Part shown: in pieces, positions 14,811-25,500 of the stretch
How the letters are laid out: each line of letters starts with the position of its first letter
Numbering within the stretch: position 1 is the first letter of the stretch
Source: Planctomycetota bacterium
Lineage (GTDB): Bacteria > Planctomycetota > Phycisphaerae > Phycisphaerales > UBA1924
Direction of reading: 5' to 3'
Assembly (NCBI GenBank): GCA_023432465.1
Contig: JAEYUO010000105.1
Span: 1 to 26,738 of the forward strand
Length of the DNA: 26,738 bases
Position numbers and translations under genes: made by a program
Notes under the pieces: model-generated
Told to the model about the DNA's origin: nothing
Database searches by the model: none
What the model saw: the letters and a program-made list of their open reading frames with translations, nothing else

Positions 14811-17105
14811 GTGCAGAACCGACACCCCGCACCACACGACCCATGCGCCCGCGCGCTCCTGCTCATCCTCGCACTCGCGGGGCTGTGCGGCCCCGCATCC
14901 GCCTCGCCCGCTCCCGAAGCCGCCCCGCGGGAGCATGCCCAGCCCGGCGGAACCGATGTCGTCATCGCCAACTCCGCCGCGATCAACGCCGCGTGGAAGT
15001 CCTGGCGCGCGGCCCTCGATGCCCGCGCCGCGTTCCTGGATCCGCGCGAGCTCGCCGCGACCGCCGAGCAGTATCGCTCCTGGCTCGTCGCGCTCAACGA
15101 CAGCATCCCATCGATGAACGGCGCAGCGCCGGGCTCGCCCGCGTGGGCAACTGCGCTCGTCGCCGAGGGCAACGCCCAGCGCGAGGCCGCACTCCGGCGG
15201 GTCCTCGCCCGGATCGAACCTCAGGCCCCCGCCCTTGATGACCCCGCGGTCGAGGCGGAGATCCAGGCGGCACGCCGCACCCTCGCCGCGTGGAACGCTC
15301 GCGCGCGGCTCCTCGCCGCCGATCTCCTCGTGATCCAGGATTCTCTCGCCCAGGCTCGCCCGATCAATGAGGCTGGCGAGGTCTCTATCCGCGGCCTCAG
15401 CGAGAAGTGGACCCGCGAAGGGCTCACCCGCCAGCCCGCCGTGCGCGCTGCCGTCGCGCCCGTGCTCGATCGGGTTGAGGCGCTCGAACGAGTCGAGCTC
15501 GAGACCGATGCAGCGAAGCTCCTGCAACTCATCCGCGCCGGTTCCTCGGCTGCGCCAGAACTCCCGTTCGCCGCGTGGCGCAGGCTCACCGGTCGCGGCG
15601 AGGCCGTCTGGCCTTCCGGCCCCGCCGAGCTCGCGGAAGAAGTCGCGATCCGTCCCATCCTGCTCAGGGCCGCGGCGGGCGTGTCCGACCCCGGCCGCGC
15701 TGCGCAGCTCAAGGATGAAGTCGAAGCCGAGCAGATCCGCAGGCTCACGCGGCTGCTCGGCGCGGCAACCGACGACGCCACGATCGCCGCGGCCGATGAC
15801 GCCATCAAGGCGTTTGGCCTTGTCGAGAGCACGCTCGATGGACGGATTCGTTACAACCTCCTGCTCAATCGGCTCAAGCAGGCTGTCAGCGCGCCAGGCA
15901 TCACCGATGCCCGTTCGCGTGAACTCGCGCGGGACTTCGTCGCCGCCGTGCGCGGCCTCCAAGGCGGCATCTCGTTTCTCTCCAACGCGAGCACGGTCGT
16001 CGCCGCGATCGATGCCGTCGCCGGCGGGCACTCTGTGTCCCCAGCGACCGTCGAACCCGGCCGCTTTGGCCCGGCGGCCGTCGGGCTGGGCGCGGGCGTC
16101 GAAGCCGGAGCAACCATCGCCTTCACCCTGCCCACACGCTCGGGAGTGCCCGAGACCACTCTTCGGTTCATTCTGGTCGGCGAGGGCGAGCGTGCGTCGT
16201 ACATCACCGTCGAGGAGGTCACGGTGGGTCAGGTCGCGGCGATTCTGGCCGCAAGAGATGCCGAGCGCGCTCTCACAGCCATCCTTCCGACCTTCCGCCC
16301 CCTTGAGGATTCCCGCCTCGGTCCCCGATCCTGGACGTGGAGCCGAGACGCCTTCGATGTCCCCCAGATCGTCCCTTCCCCCAACTGGCTCTCCTCGGTC
16401 GCCGTGCTCGGCGGGATCGACTTCCCCTCCGGCCAGACTCCGCCACCCCCGACGTTCCAGAGCCCCATTCAGAACATCCCCGCGACCGCCGCGGCGTACA
16501 TCGCCTCGCTCGCCGGATGCCGATTGCCCACAACTGGGGAGTGGACATCTCTTCTCCGCGAGCATGCCGCCGAGGACAGGTTGGAACTTGCCAACCTCCG
16601 GGATTCTCGATGGAAGGCCTACAACGACCATATGACCGCGCGGAAGGCGGCTGGCCAATGGTCAGAGCCTGGGGATGCCGGGGCGTTCCGGGCTGCCGGT
16701 GGCGCAGCTCAAGACTCTGCCGCCTCGAACCCTTGGGATGACGGGTGGCTTTGGTTCGCCCCTGCAAGCTCGGCGGCAAACGATGTGGTATCCCACGTTC
16801 TGGGGAATGTCGCCGAGTTCACGACCACCATTCCGCACGCTCTTCCGATCGAGCCGCGCGAGGTCGCGGCGTTCATGACCCGGGCGATCGGCGACCTCCG
16901 TGTTGTGGGGGGGTCCGCGCTCTCGGATCCCGCGGTCGATCCTCGCACTCCGCTGGAGCTCGACCCGATCGATGCCCTGGAGGGGTTCTCCGATGTCGGC
17001 TTCCGTCTTGCGTTCGGAGCCGACGCGGTCAACCGCCCGCGCGAGCACGTCGGGCTGCAGATCGCCGAGATCCTCTCCCCGACCCCGTACCTGAAGCCGC
17101 GCTGA
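14811..17105 (+). CDS. Exported protein with degenerate FGE/TagR-like C-terminal domain
   Basis: A 764-residue protein from GTG 14811, 15 bp after tagF. The signal peptide has hydrophobic core ALLLILALAGLCG (15-27) and likely cleavage at ASA|SP after residue 31, and no lipobox, so the product is periplasmic or beyond. Residues 45-440 are Ala/Arg/Glu-rich helices. Residues 440-764 are FGE-like: LGPRSWTWSRD, AGCRLPTTGEW, DDGWLWFAP, LGNVAEF, VVGGSALSD, GFSDVGFRLAF. The cysteines of the FGE active site are absent. Nearly the whole mature protein aligns by eye with residues 729-1460 of the pseudokinase protein, including the shared NxAW start, RRL...WP, SDP and ILSP end motifs. It therefore looks like a soluble copy of that protein's periplasmic half. 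TagR, the periplasmic FGE-like activator of PpkA in P. aeruginosa, is the closest functional model. Confidence 0.82.
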   Translation: MQNRHPAPHDPCARALLLILALAGLCGPASASPAPEAAPREHAQPGGTDVVIANSAAINAAWKSWRAALDARAAFLDPRELAATAEQYRSWLVALNDSIPSMNGAAPGSPAWATALVAEGNAQREAALRRVLARIEPQAPALDDPAVEAEIQAARRTLAAWNARARLLAADLLVIQDSLAQARPINEAGEVSIRGLSEKWTREGLTRQPAVRAAVAPVLDRVEALERVELETDAAKLLQLIRAGSSAAPELPFAAWRRLTGRGEAVWPSGPAELAEEVAIRPILLRAAAGVSDPGRAAQLKDEVEAEQIRRLTRLLGAATDDATIAAADDAIKAFGLVESTLDGRIRYNLLLNRLKQAVSAPGITDARSRELARDFVAAVRGLQGGISFLSNASTVVAAIDAVAGGHSVSPATVEPGRFGPAAVGLGAGVEAGATIAFTLPTRSGVPETTLRFILVGEGERASYITVEEVTVGQVAAILAARDAERALTAILPTFRPLEDSRLGPRSWTWSRDAFDVPQIVPSPNWLSSVAVLGGIDFPSGQTPPPPTFQSPIQNIPATAAAYIASLAGCRLPTTGEWTSLLREHAAEDRLELANLRDSRWKAYNDHMTARKAAGQWSEPGDAGAFRAAGGAAQDSAASNPWDDGWLWFAPASSAANDVVSHVLGNVAEFTTTIPHALPIEPREVAAFMTRAIGDLRVVGGSALSDPAVDPRTPLELDPIDALEGFSDVGFRLAFGADAVNRPREHVGLQIAEILSPTPYLKPR

Positions 17106-17134
17106 GCGGCCGATCCGTCGCCCGGCAGGGCCGC
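17106..17134 (+). terminator. Weak hairpin after the T6SS-like block
   Basis: GCGGCC at 17106-17111, directly after the stop codon, pairs with GGCCGC at 17129-17134. The loop is 17 bases and no T-tract follows. It could mark the end of the block's transcript, since a new promoter-like sequence begins at 17185. Confidence 0.28.
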
Positions 17135-17184
17135 GATTCTCTCCGCACGAAGCGTCCACAAATGAGGAAGTTGCGTGGTCCGAC

Positions 17185-17214
17185 TTGACGCGGCGGAAAG
17201 CCCCCCGGTACGGT
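17185..17214 (+). promoter_or_regulatory. Sigma-70-type promoter for tpsB-tpsA
   Basis: TTGACG (17185-17190, five of six matches to the -35 box) and TACGGT (17209-17214, three of six including the first T, A and last T of the -10 box) are separated by 18 bp. The start of transcription would be near 17221, leaving a leader of about 100 bases before the tpsB start at 17325. This supports choosing the 17325 start over the earlier in-frame starts. Confidence 0.42.
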
Positions 17215-17324
17215 GTGCCCCACGGAAGATGGATTTTCAGCGCGACCCGGAGCTCAAAGGGCTCCCGGCGCGCAGGTCAGGCGTGCTGGGCCAGCAACTC
17301 GCGGGCCCCGAAGCAGGAGGCGGC

Positions 17325-19373
17325 ATGCACGAACAGTGCGGGCGTTCATGGTCACTTCGTTCACCCCGGTTGCGCGCGCACAGTGCGCCCCGCGCGAGGA
17401 TGCTCGCCGCGATCGCGGGCCTCGCCTTCGGCAGCGCAGCGCTCGCGCAGCAGCAGCCCGGGCAGTCACCCGGCGAGCCGCTCCCGGGCCAGCCTCAGGT
17501 CGCCACACCCGGTGAGGTCGGCGCGCCGGTCGCCCCCGGGGAGCAGGCGCCAACCGGCGACCCGGAGAAGCCCGCCTACCAGGTCGGCGTCTTCCTGGTC
17601 GAGTTCGAGAAGGTGCACCCCGGGTACCCGTCAATCGAGGATCTCCTTCAGGCGACCGTGACCCTCGGCCGCACGGATGACGGCTTCGTCGCGCCCGGGC
17701 TCGGTGTCGAGATCGTCACGATCCCGCTCATCGATGTGCCACTCATGCCCGCGGCCAGATATTCCTCCCGCGCGCTCGCCGCGGTCGCCCGAGCGCTAGT
17801 GGATGAGATGAACGCCTTCGGCATCATCGGCGTCACGGTCTCGCCATCCGAGAGCGAGTTCGCGCCTCCGGAGGATGACGACCCCGACTGGGGCAAGGAC
17901 CTCCGCCGCCCCGGCCAGACGTCGCTCACGCTCATCATCCGCACCGGCATCGTCTCGGAGGTTCGCACGCTCGCCAGCGGAGAACGCATCCCCTACGAGC
18001 AGCGCATCAACAATCCTGCGCACGCACGGATCCGCGACAACGCGCCCGTCCTCCCGTATTCCCCGGATGACCAGTCTCGACGCGATCTTTTGCGTAAAGA
18101 CCTGCTGGACCAGTACGTCTTCCGCCTGAACCGTCACCCGGGGCGACGGGTCGATCTCGCCGTCGCCGCGGGCGCGGAGCCGGGCACCATCGCCCTGGAC
18201 TTCCTCATCACCGAGAACAAGCCATGGCTGGCGTACTTCCAGGTTTCCAACACCGGCACCGAATCGACCTCCGAATGGCGTGAACGCTTCGGCTACATCA
18301 ACAACCAGTTGACCGGCAACGACGACATCCTCAGCCTCGACTATGTCACCGCGGGCTTTGACAGCTCGCACGCGTTCGTCGGTTCGTACGACTTCCCGAT
18401 CGTCGGCGACTGGTGGCGGCTCCGCCCGTTCGCAAGCTGGAGCATGTACGAAGCGTCCGATGTAGGCTTCGCGGGTGAGGAGTTCGAGGGCGAGAACTGG
18501 TCGCTGGGCGCCGAGACCACCGTCAACTTCTATCAGAACGCCGAGACGTTCATCGACTTCTTCGCCGGCGTCCGCTACGAGCGGGTCGAGGTCGCCAACA
18601 ACGCCGTCGATATCGAGGGCCGCAATAACTTCCTGATCACCTCGCTGGGTCTGCGGTACGACCGCAGCACCGAGATCGCCTCGACCCGCGCCGAGGTGGG
18701 CTTTGAGTTCAACCTCCCGGATGTGGCCGACACCGACCCCGACGAGCTCGACGCCCTCGGCCGCCTCGACCCCGATGACAGCTGGCTCGCGATGCAGTGG
18801 GACTTCTCCCATTCTCTGTATCTTGAGCCGCTCCTCTTCCGCGACCGGTGGGAGAACACCGGACCCGGCGGAATGCCCACCCTCGCCCACGAGATGGTCT
18901 TCGCGTTCCGCGGCCAGTACACCTTCTCTGAATCCCGTCTCGTCCCCAACTACGAGCAGGTCGTCGGCGGTCTGTACACCGTCCGAGGCTACGACGAGTC
19001 CATTGTCGCCGGCGACACCGTTGTCGTCGCGAGCGCGGAGTACCGCTTCCACCTCCCCCAGGCCCTCGCCTATGACCCCAACCCGGGCGAGCTCTGGGGC
19101 AAGCCGTTCCGGTACCGCCCCCAGCAGCCCTATGGCCGCGCCGACTGGGACCTCATCCTCAAGGGCTTCTTCGACATCGGTCGAACAGTGAACAACGACC
19201 GCAAGAGCTTCGAGTCCGACGAGACGTTGATCGGCACCGGTGTCGGCATCGAGTTCCTCTACCGCCGCAACCTCACCCTCCGGCTCGACTGGGGCTTTGT
19301 GCTCGATGAGATCGAGGGCAGGGCCGAAGTGGGCGATAACCGCCTCCACTTCGTCGGGACCATCCTGTTCTGA
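17325..19373 (+). CDS. Two-partner secretion outer-membrane transporter TpsB (ShlB/FhaC/HecB family)
   Basis: A 682-residue protein from ATG 17325, preceded by AGGAGG at 17315-17320; the frame is open to 17175, but those starts lie upstream of or near the promoter. The signal peptide has a long basic n-region and core MLAAIAGLAFGSAALAQ, with cleavage near residue 41. A Pro/Gly/Gln-rich linker follows. Residues about 84-295 hold POTRA-like regions, the second containing LNRHPGRRVDLAVAAGAEPG, the 'LNxxPgxxVxxxlxPGxxPG' motif of TpsB. The 16-strand-type barrel begins with WLAYFQVSNTGTESTSEW and includes GNDDILSLDYVTA. VRGYDE at 553-558 is the conserved L6 loop motif. The C-terminus is LHFVGTILF, with the terminal Phe read by the BAM machinery. 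Its cargo is the TpsA encoded 178 bp downstream. Confidence 0.93.
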   Translation: MHEQCGRSWSLRSPRLRAHSAPRARMLAAIAGLAFGSAALAQQQPGQSPGEPLPGQPQVATPGEVGAPVAPGEQAPTGDPEKPAYQVGVFLVEFEKVHPGYPSIEDLLQATVTLGRTDDGFVAPGLGVEIVTIPLIDVPLMPAARYSSRALAAVARALVDEMNAFGIIGVTVSPSESEFAPPEDDDPDWGKDLRRPGQTSLTLIIRTGIVSEVRTLASGERIPYEQRINNPAHARIRDNAPVLPYSPDDQSRRDLLRKDLLDQYVFRLNRHPGRRVDLAVAAGAEPGTIALDFLITENKPWLAYFQVSNTGTESTSEWRERFGYINNQLTGNDDILSLDYVTAGFDSSHAFVGSYDFPIVGDWWRLRPFASWSMYEASDVGFAGEEFEGENWSLGAETTVNFYQNAETFIDFFAGVRYERVEVANNAVDIEGRNNFLITSLGLRYDRSTEIASTRAEVGFEFNLPDVADTDPDELDALGRLDPDDSWLAMQWDFSHSLYLEPLLFRDRWENTGPGGMPTLAHEMVFAFRGQYTFSESRLVPNYEQVVGGLYTVRGYDESIVAGDTVVVASAEYRFHLPQALAYDPNPGELWGKPFRYRPQQPYGRADWDLILKGFFDIGRTVNNDRKSFESDETLIGTGVGIEFLYRRNLTLRLDWGFVLDEIEGRAEVGDNRLHFVGTILF

Positions 19374-19378
19374 TTCCC

Positions 19379-19397
19379 GCGTGCGGAACCCGCACGC
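19379..19397 (+). terminator. Hairpin 1 in the tpsB-tpsA spacer
   Basis: A perfect 8-bp stem, GCGTGCGG and CCGCACGC, with loop AAC, starts five bases after the tpsB stop. There is no T-tract, so it may act as an mRNA stabiliser or attenuator instead of a full terminator. Confidence 0.45.
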
Positions 19398-19437
19398 CGC
19401 GGCCATCGCATAGCCCTCCGGCGAGCGCCGCGAAGAC

Positions 19438-19482
19438 CCGGGCCCTGTTGCCCGGCGACATCCCCCCGGGAGACCCGGGGAT
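19438..19482 (+). promoter_or_regulatory. Hairpins 2 and 3 in the tpsA leader
   Basis: CCGGGC (19438-19443) pairs with GCCCGG (19450-19455), and CCCCGGG (19464-19470) pairs with CCCGGGG (19474-19480). ATCCCC (19460-19465) and GGGGAT (19477-19482) offer a competing outer pairing for the third hairpin. The structured part ends about 70 bases before the tpsA start, leaving its AGGAG ribosome site free. It resembles no riboswitch class I can recognise. Confidence 0.4.
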
Positions 19483-19551
19483 CGGGGGAGGGACGCAGGC
19501 AGCCCACGCAGGCAAGGACGCTCGCACGCCTTCGCACATCAGGAGATTCGG

Positions 19552-22500
19552 ATGTTCACCCAAGCCCACGCTCGCCCCGTCAACCGCGGCGGAGTCATCG
19601 GCCTTTCGCTCGGACGCTTCGCCTTCATCGGCGCCGGCGTCGCCGCTGTCTTTGCCGGCACCACACTCGCAGGGCCCGAGGGCGCGAAGGTCGTTCGCGG
19701 CAACGCGAAGATCCACCAGAACGGGAACTTCACCCGTATCCGCGCTTCCGATGGCGCGATCATCAACTACAACTCCTTCAACGTCGGAGCGAACGAATCC
19801 GTCCGGTTCGTCCAGCCCTCGCGCGATGCACGCGTGCTCAACCGCATCTCCGGCGAGGCCCCCACGTTCATCAACGGCTCCATCCGCGCCAACGGCAACG
19901 TCTACTTTGTCAACCCCGCGGGCATCACCTTCGGCAACGGCGCGGTCGTCGATGTCGGCGGGCTCTACGCCGCCGCGGGCAATATCTCCAACCGCGACTT
20001 CATCAACAACGTCAACCGCTTCTCCGGCTTGAGCGGCTCTGTCGTCAACGAGGGCTCCATCAACGCCGATGGCGGCGTTGCCGCGCTGATCGGACGCGAA
20101 GTCGCCAACCGCGGCGTGATCGCCGCCGACAGCGGACTCGTCGCCATGGTTTCTGGCGAGGATGTCATCCTCCAGCAGCGCGGCTCCAACTTCTCGGTCA
20201 AGGTCGAGGGGCTCGCCCGCTCCGAATCGGCGCAGGTCCAGGGCGTCGGTGTCGAGAACACCGGCTCCGTCTCGGCCAAGCGCGGCCGCGCACTCATGGT
20301 CGCCGGCGACATGTACTCGCTCGCGATCAACAACTCAGGCTCCGTCCAGGCACGCAACACCACGATCGAGGGCCAGGGCAACGCCACCGTCAAGGTCGGC
20401 GGGACCATCGACGCACGCAACGCGGTCTCCGGCAATCGCGGCGGAACGGTCGATGTCACCGGCCACAGGGTCATTATCAGCGATGCCCGGATCGATGCCT
20501 CCGGCGCACACGGCGGCGGCACGGTCAACATCGGCGGCCGCCTCCAGGGCAACGGCGATCTCCGCACCGCCGATACCACGCTCGTCTCAACCGGTTCCGA
20601 GATCACCGCCGATGCGATCCGCCGCGGCGATGGCGGCCAGGTCGTCGTCTGGGCCGACAACCACACCGGCTTCTACGGCAAGGCCTCCGCCGATGGCGGC
20701 ACGCAGTCGGGCAACGGCGGCTTCGTCGAGACCTCCGGCAAGGAAACTCTTGACATCCGCGGCGGCCGGGTCAGCGCCGCAGCGAAGTCCGAATCCGGCT
20801 CCGGCGGCACATGGCTGCTCGACCCGCGCAACGTCACGATCGACGCGGTTGCGACGTCCGGCGGCACGTTCGATGCGGGCGACCCCGACACCTTCACGCC
20901 CAACGCCGACGACGCGATCGTCGATGTGGCGGACATCGTGATGGCGCTCGAGGGCGGCACAAGCGTGCAGATCCTCACGGGCAACACCGGCGCGCAGGAC
21001 GGCAACATCACCGTCGCCTCTGCGATCAACAAGACCGCGGGCGGCGATGCCACGCTCACCCTCCGCGCCGCCAATGACATCAATGTCAATGCGGACATCA
21101 CGTCCAGCGCGGGAGAGCTGAACGTCGAACTCTTCGCCAACGATGCGACCAATGGCAACGACGACCTCGATGCGAACTCCGGCTCCGTCTCCATCGCCTC
21201 CGGCGTCACCATCGACACCTTCGGCGGCGATCTGACGGTTCGCGGCGAAGGATTCCTCGCCGATGCCATGTCCACAGTCGCGGCCGGCATGGGCACGGTC
21301 GATGTTGATGTCAATGGGAACGTGACCCTCGGCGCAGTGGCTTCGGACTGGCTCTTTGTCACGGCGGGCGGCACCTATCAGGGCTTGGGCGCGACAGGCC
21401 TGAACATCGCCTCCGGAGCTGACATCACAACGCTGGCGGGCGACCTCACGCTCGGCATCACCTCGGTCGGCGTCATCTTCGCAGCCGTGTCCAACGGCGG
21501 CGACATCTTTCAGACCGGCACCATAACCAATGCCGGCACATCGACCTTCGTCGCCATCAACGGAACCGGTGGGCAGATCACCCTCACCGATGCCATGAAC
21601 ACCCTCGGCGGCAATGTCGAAATGCGCTCCCGTCTCGCCGACAACTCCGACTTCGGAGACGGAGCCATTCAGCTCGTCTCCTCCGGGACCCTTAGCCTCA
21701 TCGGTGCCCAGACCACCGGCGATCTCTCCCTCACCGCCGACGACATCGTCGTCAACGGCCCGGTCCGCGGCGATTCCAGCATCAGCATCTCGAATCTCAA
21801 TCCCGGCGAGGCCATCTTCCTCGGCGGCTCGGGGATGGGCCTCTCCCTCTCCGCTGCTGAACTGGCGCAGTTCGATACCAATGGCACGCTCACGTTCGGC
21901 GGAGCCGATACCGGCTCCATCTTCATTGGCGATGACGGCGCGATCGACCTTTCCGGCATCGGCCTTACCCGGCTCACTCTCCGCGCCGGCGACATGACCT
22001 TCGCCGCGGAGATCACGCTCCCCGACAGCGCCACCGCCGCCCTCATCGCTGACACCGGTGGCATCGACGGCAGCGCGCCCGGCAACGACATCACCGTCGG
22101 CGGAGTGAACGGTTCGCTCGTCATCAATGCCGCGGGTGATGTCGATCTCGACACCGCCGTGGGCCGTGTCGCCGCCGATCTCTCCGCGGGCTCGCTCACG
22201 CTCCGCAACACCGGCAACCTCCGCATCGGCATGGTCGATGCGGTCAGCGGTATCACCGTCGCCGCGGGCGAGGATGTCGATATCACCGCCGATGGCGGCC
22301 TCACCGTCAACTTCGATGTCACCACATCCGGCGCCGGCTCCATCGCCCTCACCGCCGAGGGCGGCGACGACGGCCATCTCATCGTGAACGCCGCGGTCTC
22401 CGCGGCCGATGGTGACATTACGCTCAACGCCGACGACGACATCACTCTGAACGCCGGCGCGGCGATCGCTTCAACCACCGGCAATGTCACCTTGACCGCC

Positions 22501-25500
22501 GATTTCGACGACGCGACAACCGGAGGCCCGCTCGACGGCGGCAGCATCGCGACCGTCGCCGGCGCAACCGTCAACGCGGGCGCCGATGCCGTCCTCGGGG
22601 CGGGCGGCAACATCGCCCTGGTCACGGGCGCGTCGGCGATCGCCGGCGACTCCCTGCAGCTCACCGCGGGCGGCGATATCGACCTCGACGGCACCGCGAC
22701 CGCGGCCTCGTTCCAGCTCGAAGCAGGCGACGACATCGATCTCCGCACCGATCTCGCCGCCACGGGCGCGGCGGGCGTCAGCATCATCGCCGGGGGCACG
22801 CTGACGGTCGATACGACCAACGCGATCACCTCGGCGGGCAACCCCATCTCGCTCACGATCGGCGGCCTCGGCCTCCTCGGGACCATCGATGCGGGCATGG
22901 GCAATGTCGCGATCGAGATCGCCGATACCGGCACCGTCGGTGTCGGTGATGCGGTCGGCGATCTGACCGTCTCCAACGCCGACATGGCCAAGATCACGGC
23001 CAGCCAGCTCAGCATCGGCGGCGCGAATGCGACCATGATCACCGTCGACGGCGTCACCGATGCCGCCACCACCAGCATCGACACCGTGCTCCTGGATGCC
23101 ACCGGCAACGGGGCACGCGTCGTGTTCTCGGGAACCGAGTCGACCTTCAACGCGCTCACCGTCAATGCGGACGACGGCATCGATGTCGATGTGAGCATCC
23201 GCGCCGATGTCGGCGACATCACCCTCGACGGCGATGCCGACAACGCCGCTGATACCGACGATGCGATCAACATCGCCCTCGGCGCCCTGATCGCCACCAC
23301 CCCCACCGGCGGCAACATCACCCTCTCCGCCGCCAACGGAGGCATCGTCGGCGAGGGCGCCATCACGCTCGATGCGAACCAGGACCTCATCGTCAACGAC
23401 AGCATCTCCGCCCCGGGCATCGTCGCCCTCTTCTCCGGCGGCATGATGACCCTTGGCGGCGAGGTCACGGGCAACTCCATCCGGATCGAAAGCGACAACG
23501 GCGTCACGATCGGCCAGAACGTCACCAGCCAGACCGGTGATGTGCGCATCAACGCGGATGTTGACGACGACGGCATGGGCACTGCCGTGATCGATGCCGG
23601 CGCAACAGTGACGTCCAACAGCAACGGCATCGAGATCATCGCCGCCGACCTCCAGCTCGACGGATCGCTCGACGGCGGCACCGGCGACATCACCATCGCG
23701 CGATCCGCCGACGGCTCCTTTGGCCTGGGCTCCGCCGCGGGCGACATGCAGATTTCCGGCGATGAGCTCTCCCGCATCAGCGCCGAGACCCTCTTCCTGG
23801 GCAATCGCCGCGAGACCACCACCGCGGTCGACGGCGTCACCGCCGCCCACACCGCCAACATCCTGTCCGGCATCAATCTCCGCACCAACGATCTGGATAT
23901 CACCGGCGGGTTCGAGCTGGCCAACGGCACCCTCACCATCGACCGCGTGACCGATGGCACCCTCGGGCTGGGCACCGCGACCGGCGACATGACCATCGAC
24001 AACGATGAGCTTGGCCGCATCGTGGCCAACTCCCTCATCCTCGGCGGCGACACCATCGCCAACATCACCGTCTCCGGCGTCTCGGCCATGGCCTCCGATG
24101 GCATCGCCAGCGCGCTGACCCTGACTTCTCAGGACACCATTACCTTCTCGATGGGCGCTTCGACGTTCAACCTCCTTGTCGCTCAGGCTGATCAGCTCAT
24201 TCGCGTCAACTCGAACATCACGACCGAAACCGGCGTGCTCACTCTCAACGGCGACTTTGACGGCGGCGGCTCAGGAACCAACGGTATCACGTTCTCCGCC
24301 AATCGCACCCTTACCTCCGCCGGGTTGCTTCAGCTTCAGGCCGGCAGCGGCGGCATGGTCGGCGCGGGCTCGCTCACGCTCAATGCGGCCGAAAACCTCC
24401 AGATCGCGGCCAACCTCACGACCAACGGCACCACGATTCTCAACGCCGACACAGACGGTGATGGAGGCGTTGCGACCATCGCCCTGGGCAGCACCGTCAA
24501 CACCAACAGCTCCGCCCTCCGCATCACCGCCTCGGACCTGGCGCTCGAAGGCTCGCTCAACTCCGGCGCGGGCGAGACTCGCATCCTCCGTTCCAGCCTC
24601 GGCACGGTCGGCCTCGGCGCCGCCACCGGCCAGGACATGATCATCACCGGCGCGGAGCTGCAACGAATCATCGCCACGGGTCTGGTCATCGGCGGCGACA
24701 ACACCTCACGCATCGTCGCCAATGGCGTCACCGCCGCCAACACCGCCTCCATCGCCGCCGGCGTCACGCTCAACGCCCTCGCGGACAACGCCCAGGTCGA
24801 GTTCACCGGCACCAACTCCGTCTTCGGCACGCTCGATGTGAACGCCGACAACGGGATCCTCGTCAACGCCCAGCTCACCACCAACATCGGCGACCTCACC
24901 TTCAACCCCGACGCCGATGACGCCGCCGACGGCAACGATTCGATCGTCCTCAACGACGATGTCGGCGCGGGTTCTCACGACGTCAACTTCGAAGGCAACA
25001 CCCGAGTCGGTCAGAACGTCATCGTCTCCGGCAACGATGTCCGGTTCCGCGGCACGGTTCGCTCGCGAACCGCAACCGCCCGGAGCCTCACCGTCAACAC
25101 CAACAACGCGGGCGTCACCCTCTTCGAGCGCGCCGTCGGAGGCGGCGACCGCCCCCTGGCCGCGCTCACTACCAACGCCGACGGCGTCACCCGCATCGGT
25201 GCCAACATCACGACCTCCGGCGGCACGATGACCTTCAACGACGCCGTGCGCCTCACCGCCGAGAACATCACCCTCACCGATACGGGCGGAACCGGCATCT
25301 TCTTCAACAACACCCTCGACGCGGCGATGGGTGTCACGCCCTCCCTGTCCTTCCGCTGGCTCAACAACAATCTCCCCGCCGACAACACCCTCCCGATCGT
25401 CAGCTTCGCCAACAACGTCGGTGCGCTCAACGCGCTGGAGAACATCTACTTCAACTTCAACCCCGGCGAAGGGATCGACGGCCGCGTCAATCCGCCGCGG

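Noticed and set aside
13809..16658. A 949-codon minus-strand open frame opposite tagF and the TagR-like gene
   Set aside because: Composition is Gly/Arg/Asp repetitive with no recognisable motif. The plus strand here carries clear family motifs.
14811..17105. Active sulfatase-maturing enzyme (formylglycine-generating enzyme)
   Set aside because: The GGS motif region has no catalytic cysteines and no sulfatase gene is present, so only the fold is claimed.
19374..19551. Cyclic-di-GMP (GEMM) or other known riboswitch before tpsA
   Set aside because: The GCAAAGCC-type core and the tetraloop/receptor pattern are absent; only simple hairpins are seen.
20587..24104. Long minus-strand open frames (596 and 811 codons) opposite tpsA
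   Set aside because: They mirror the repetitive tpsA coding sequence and have no motif or plausible start context.
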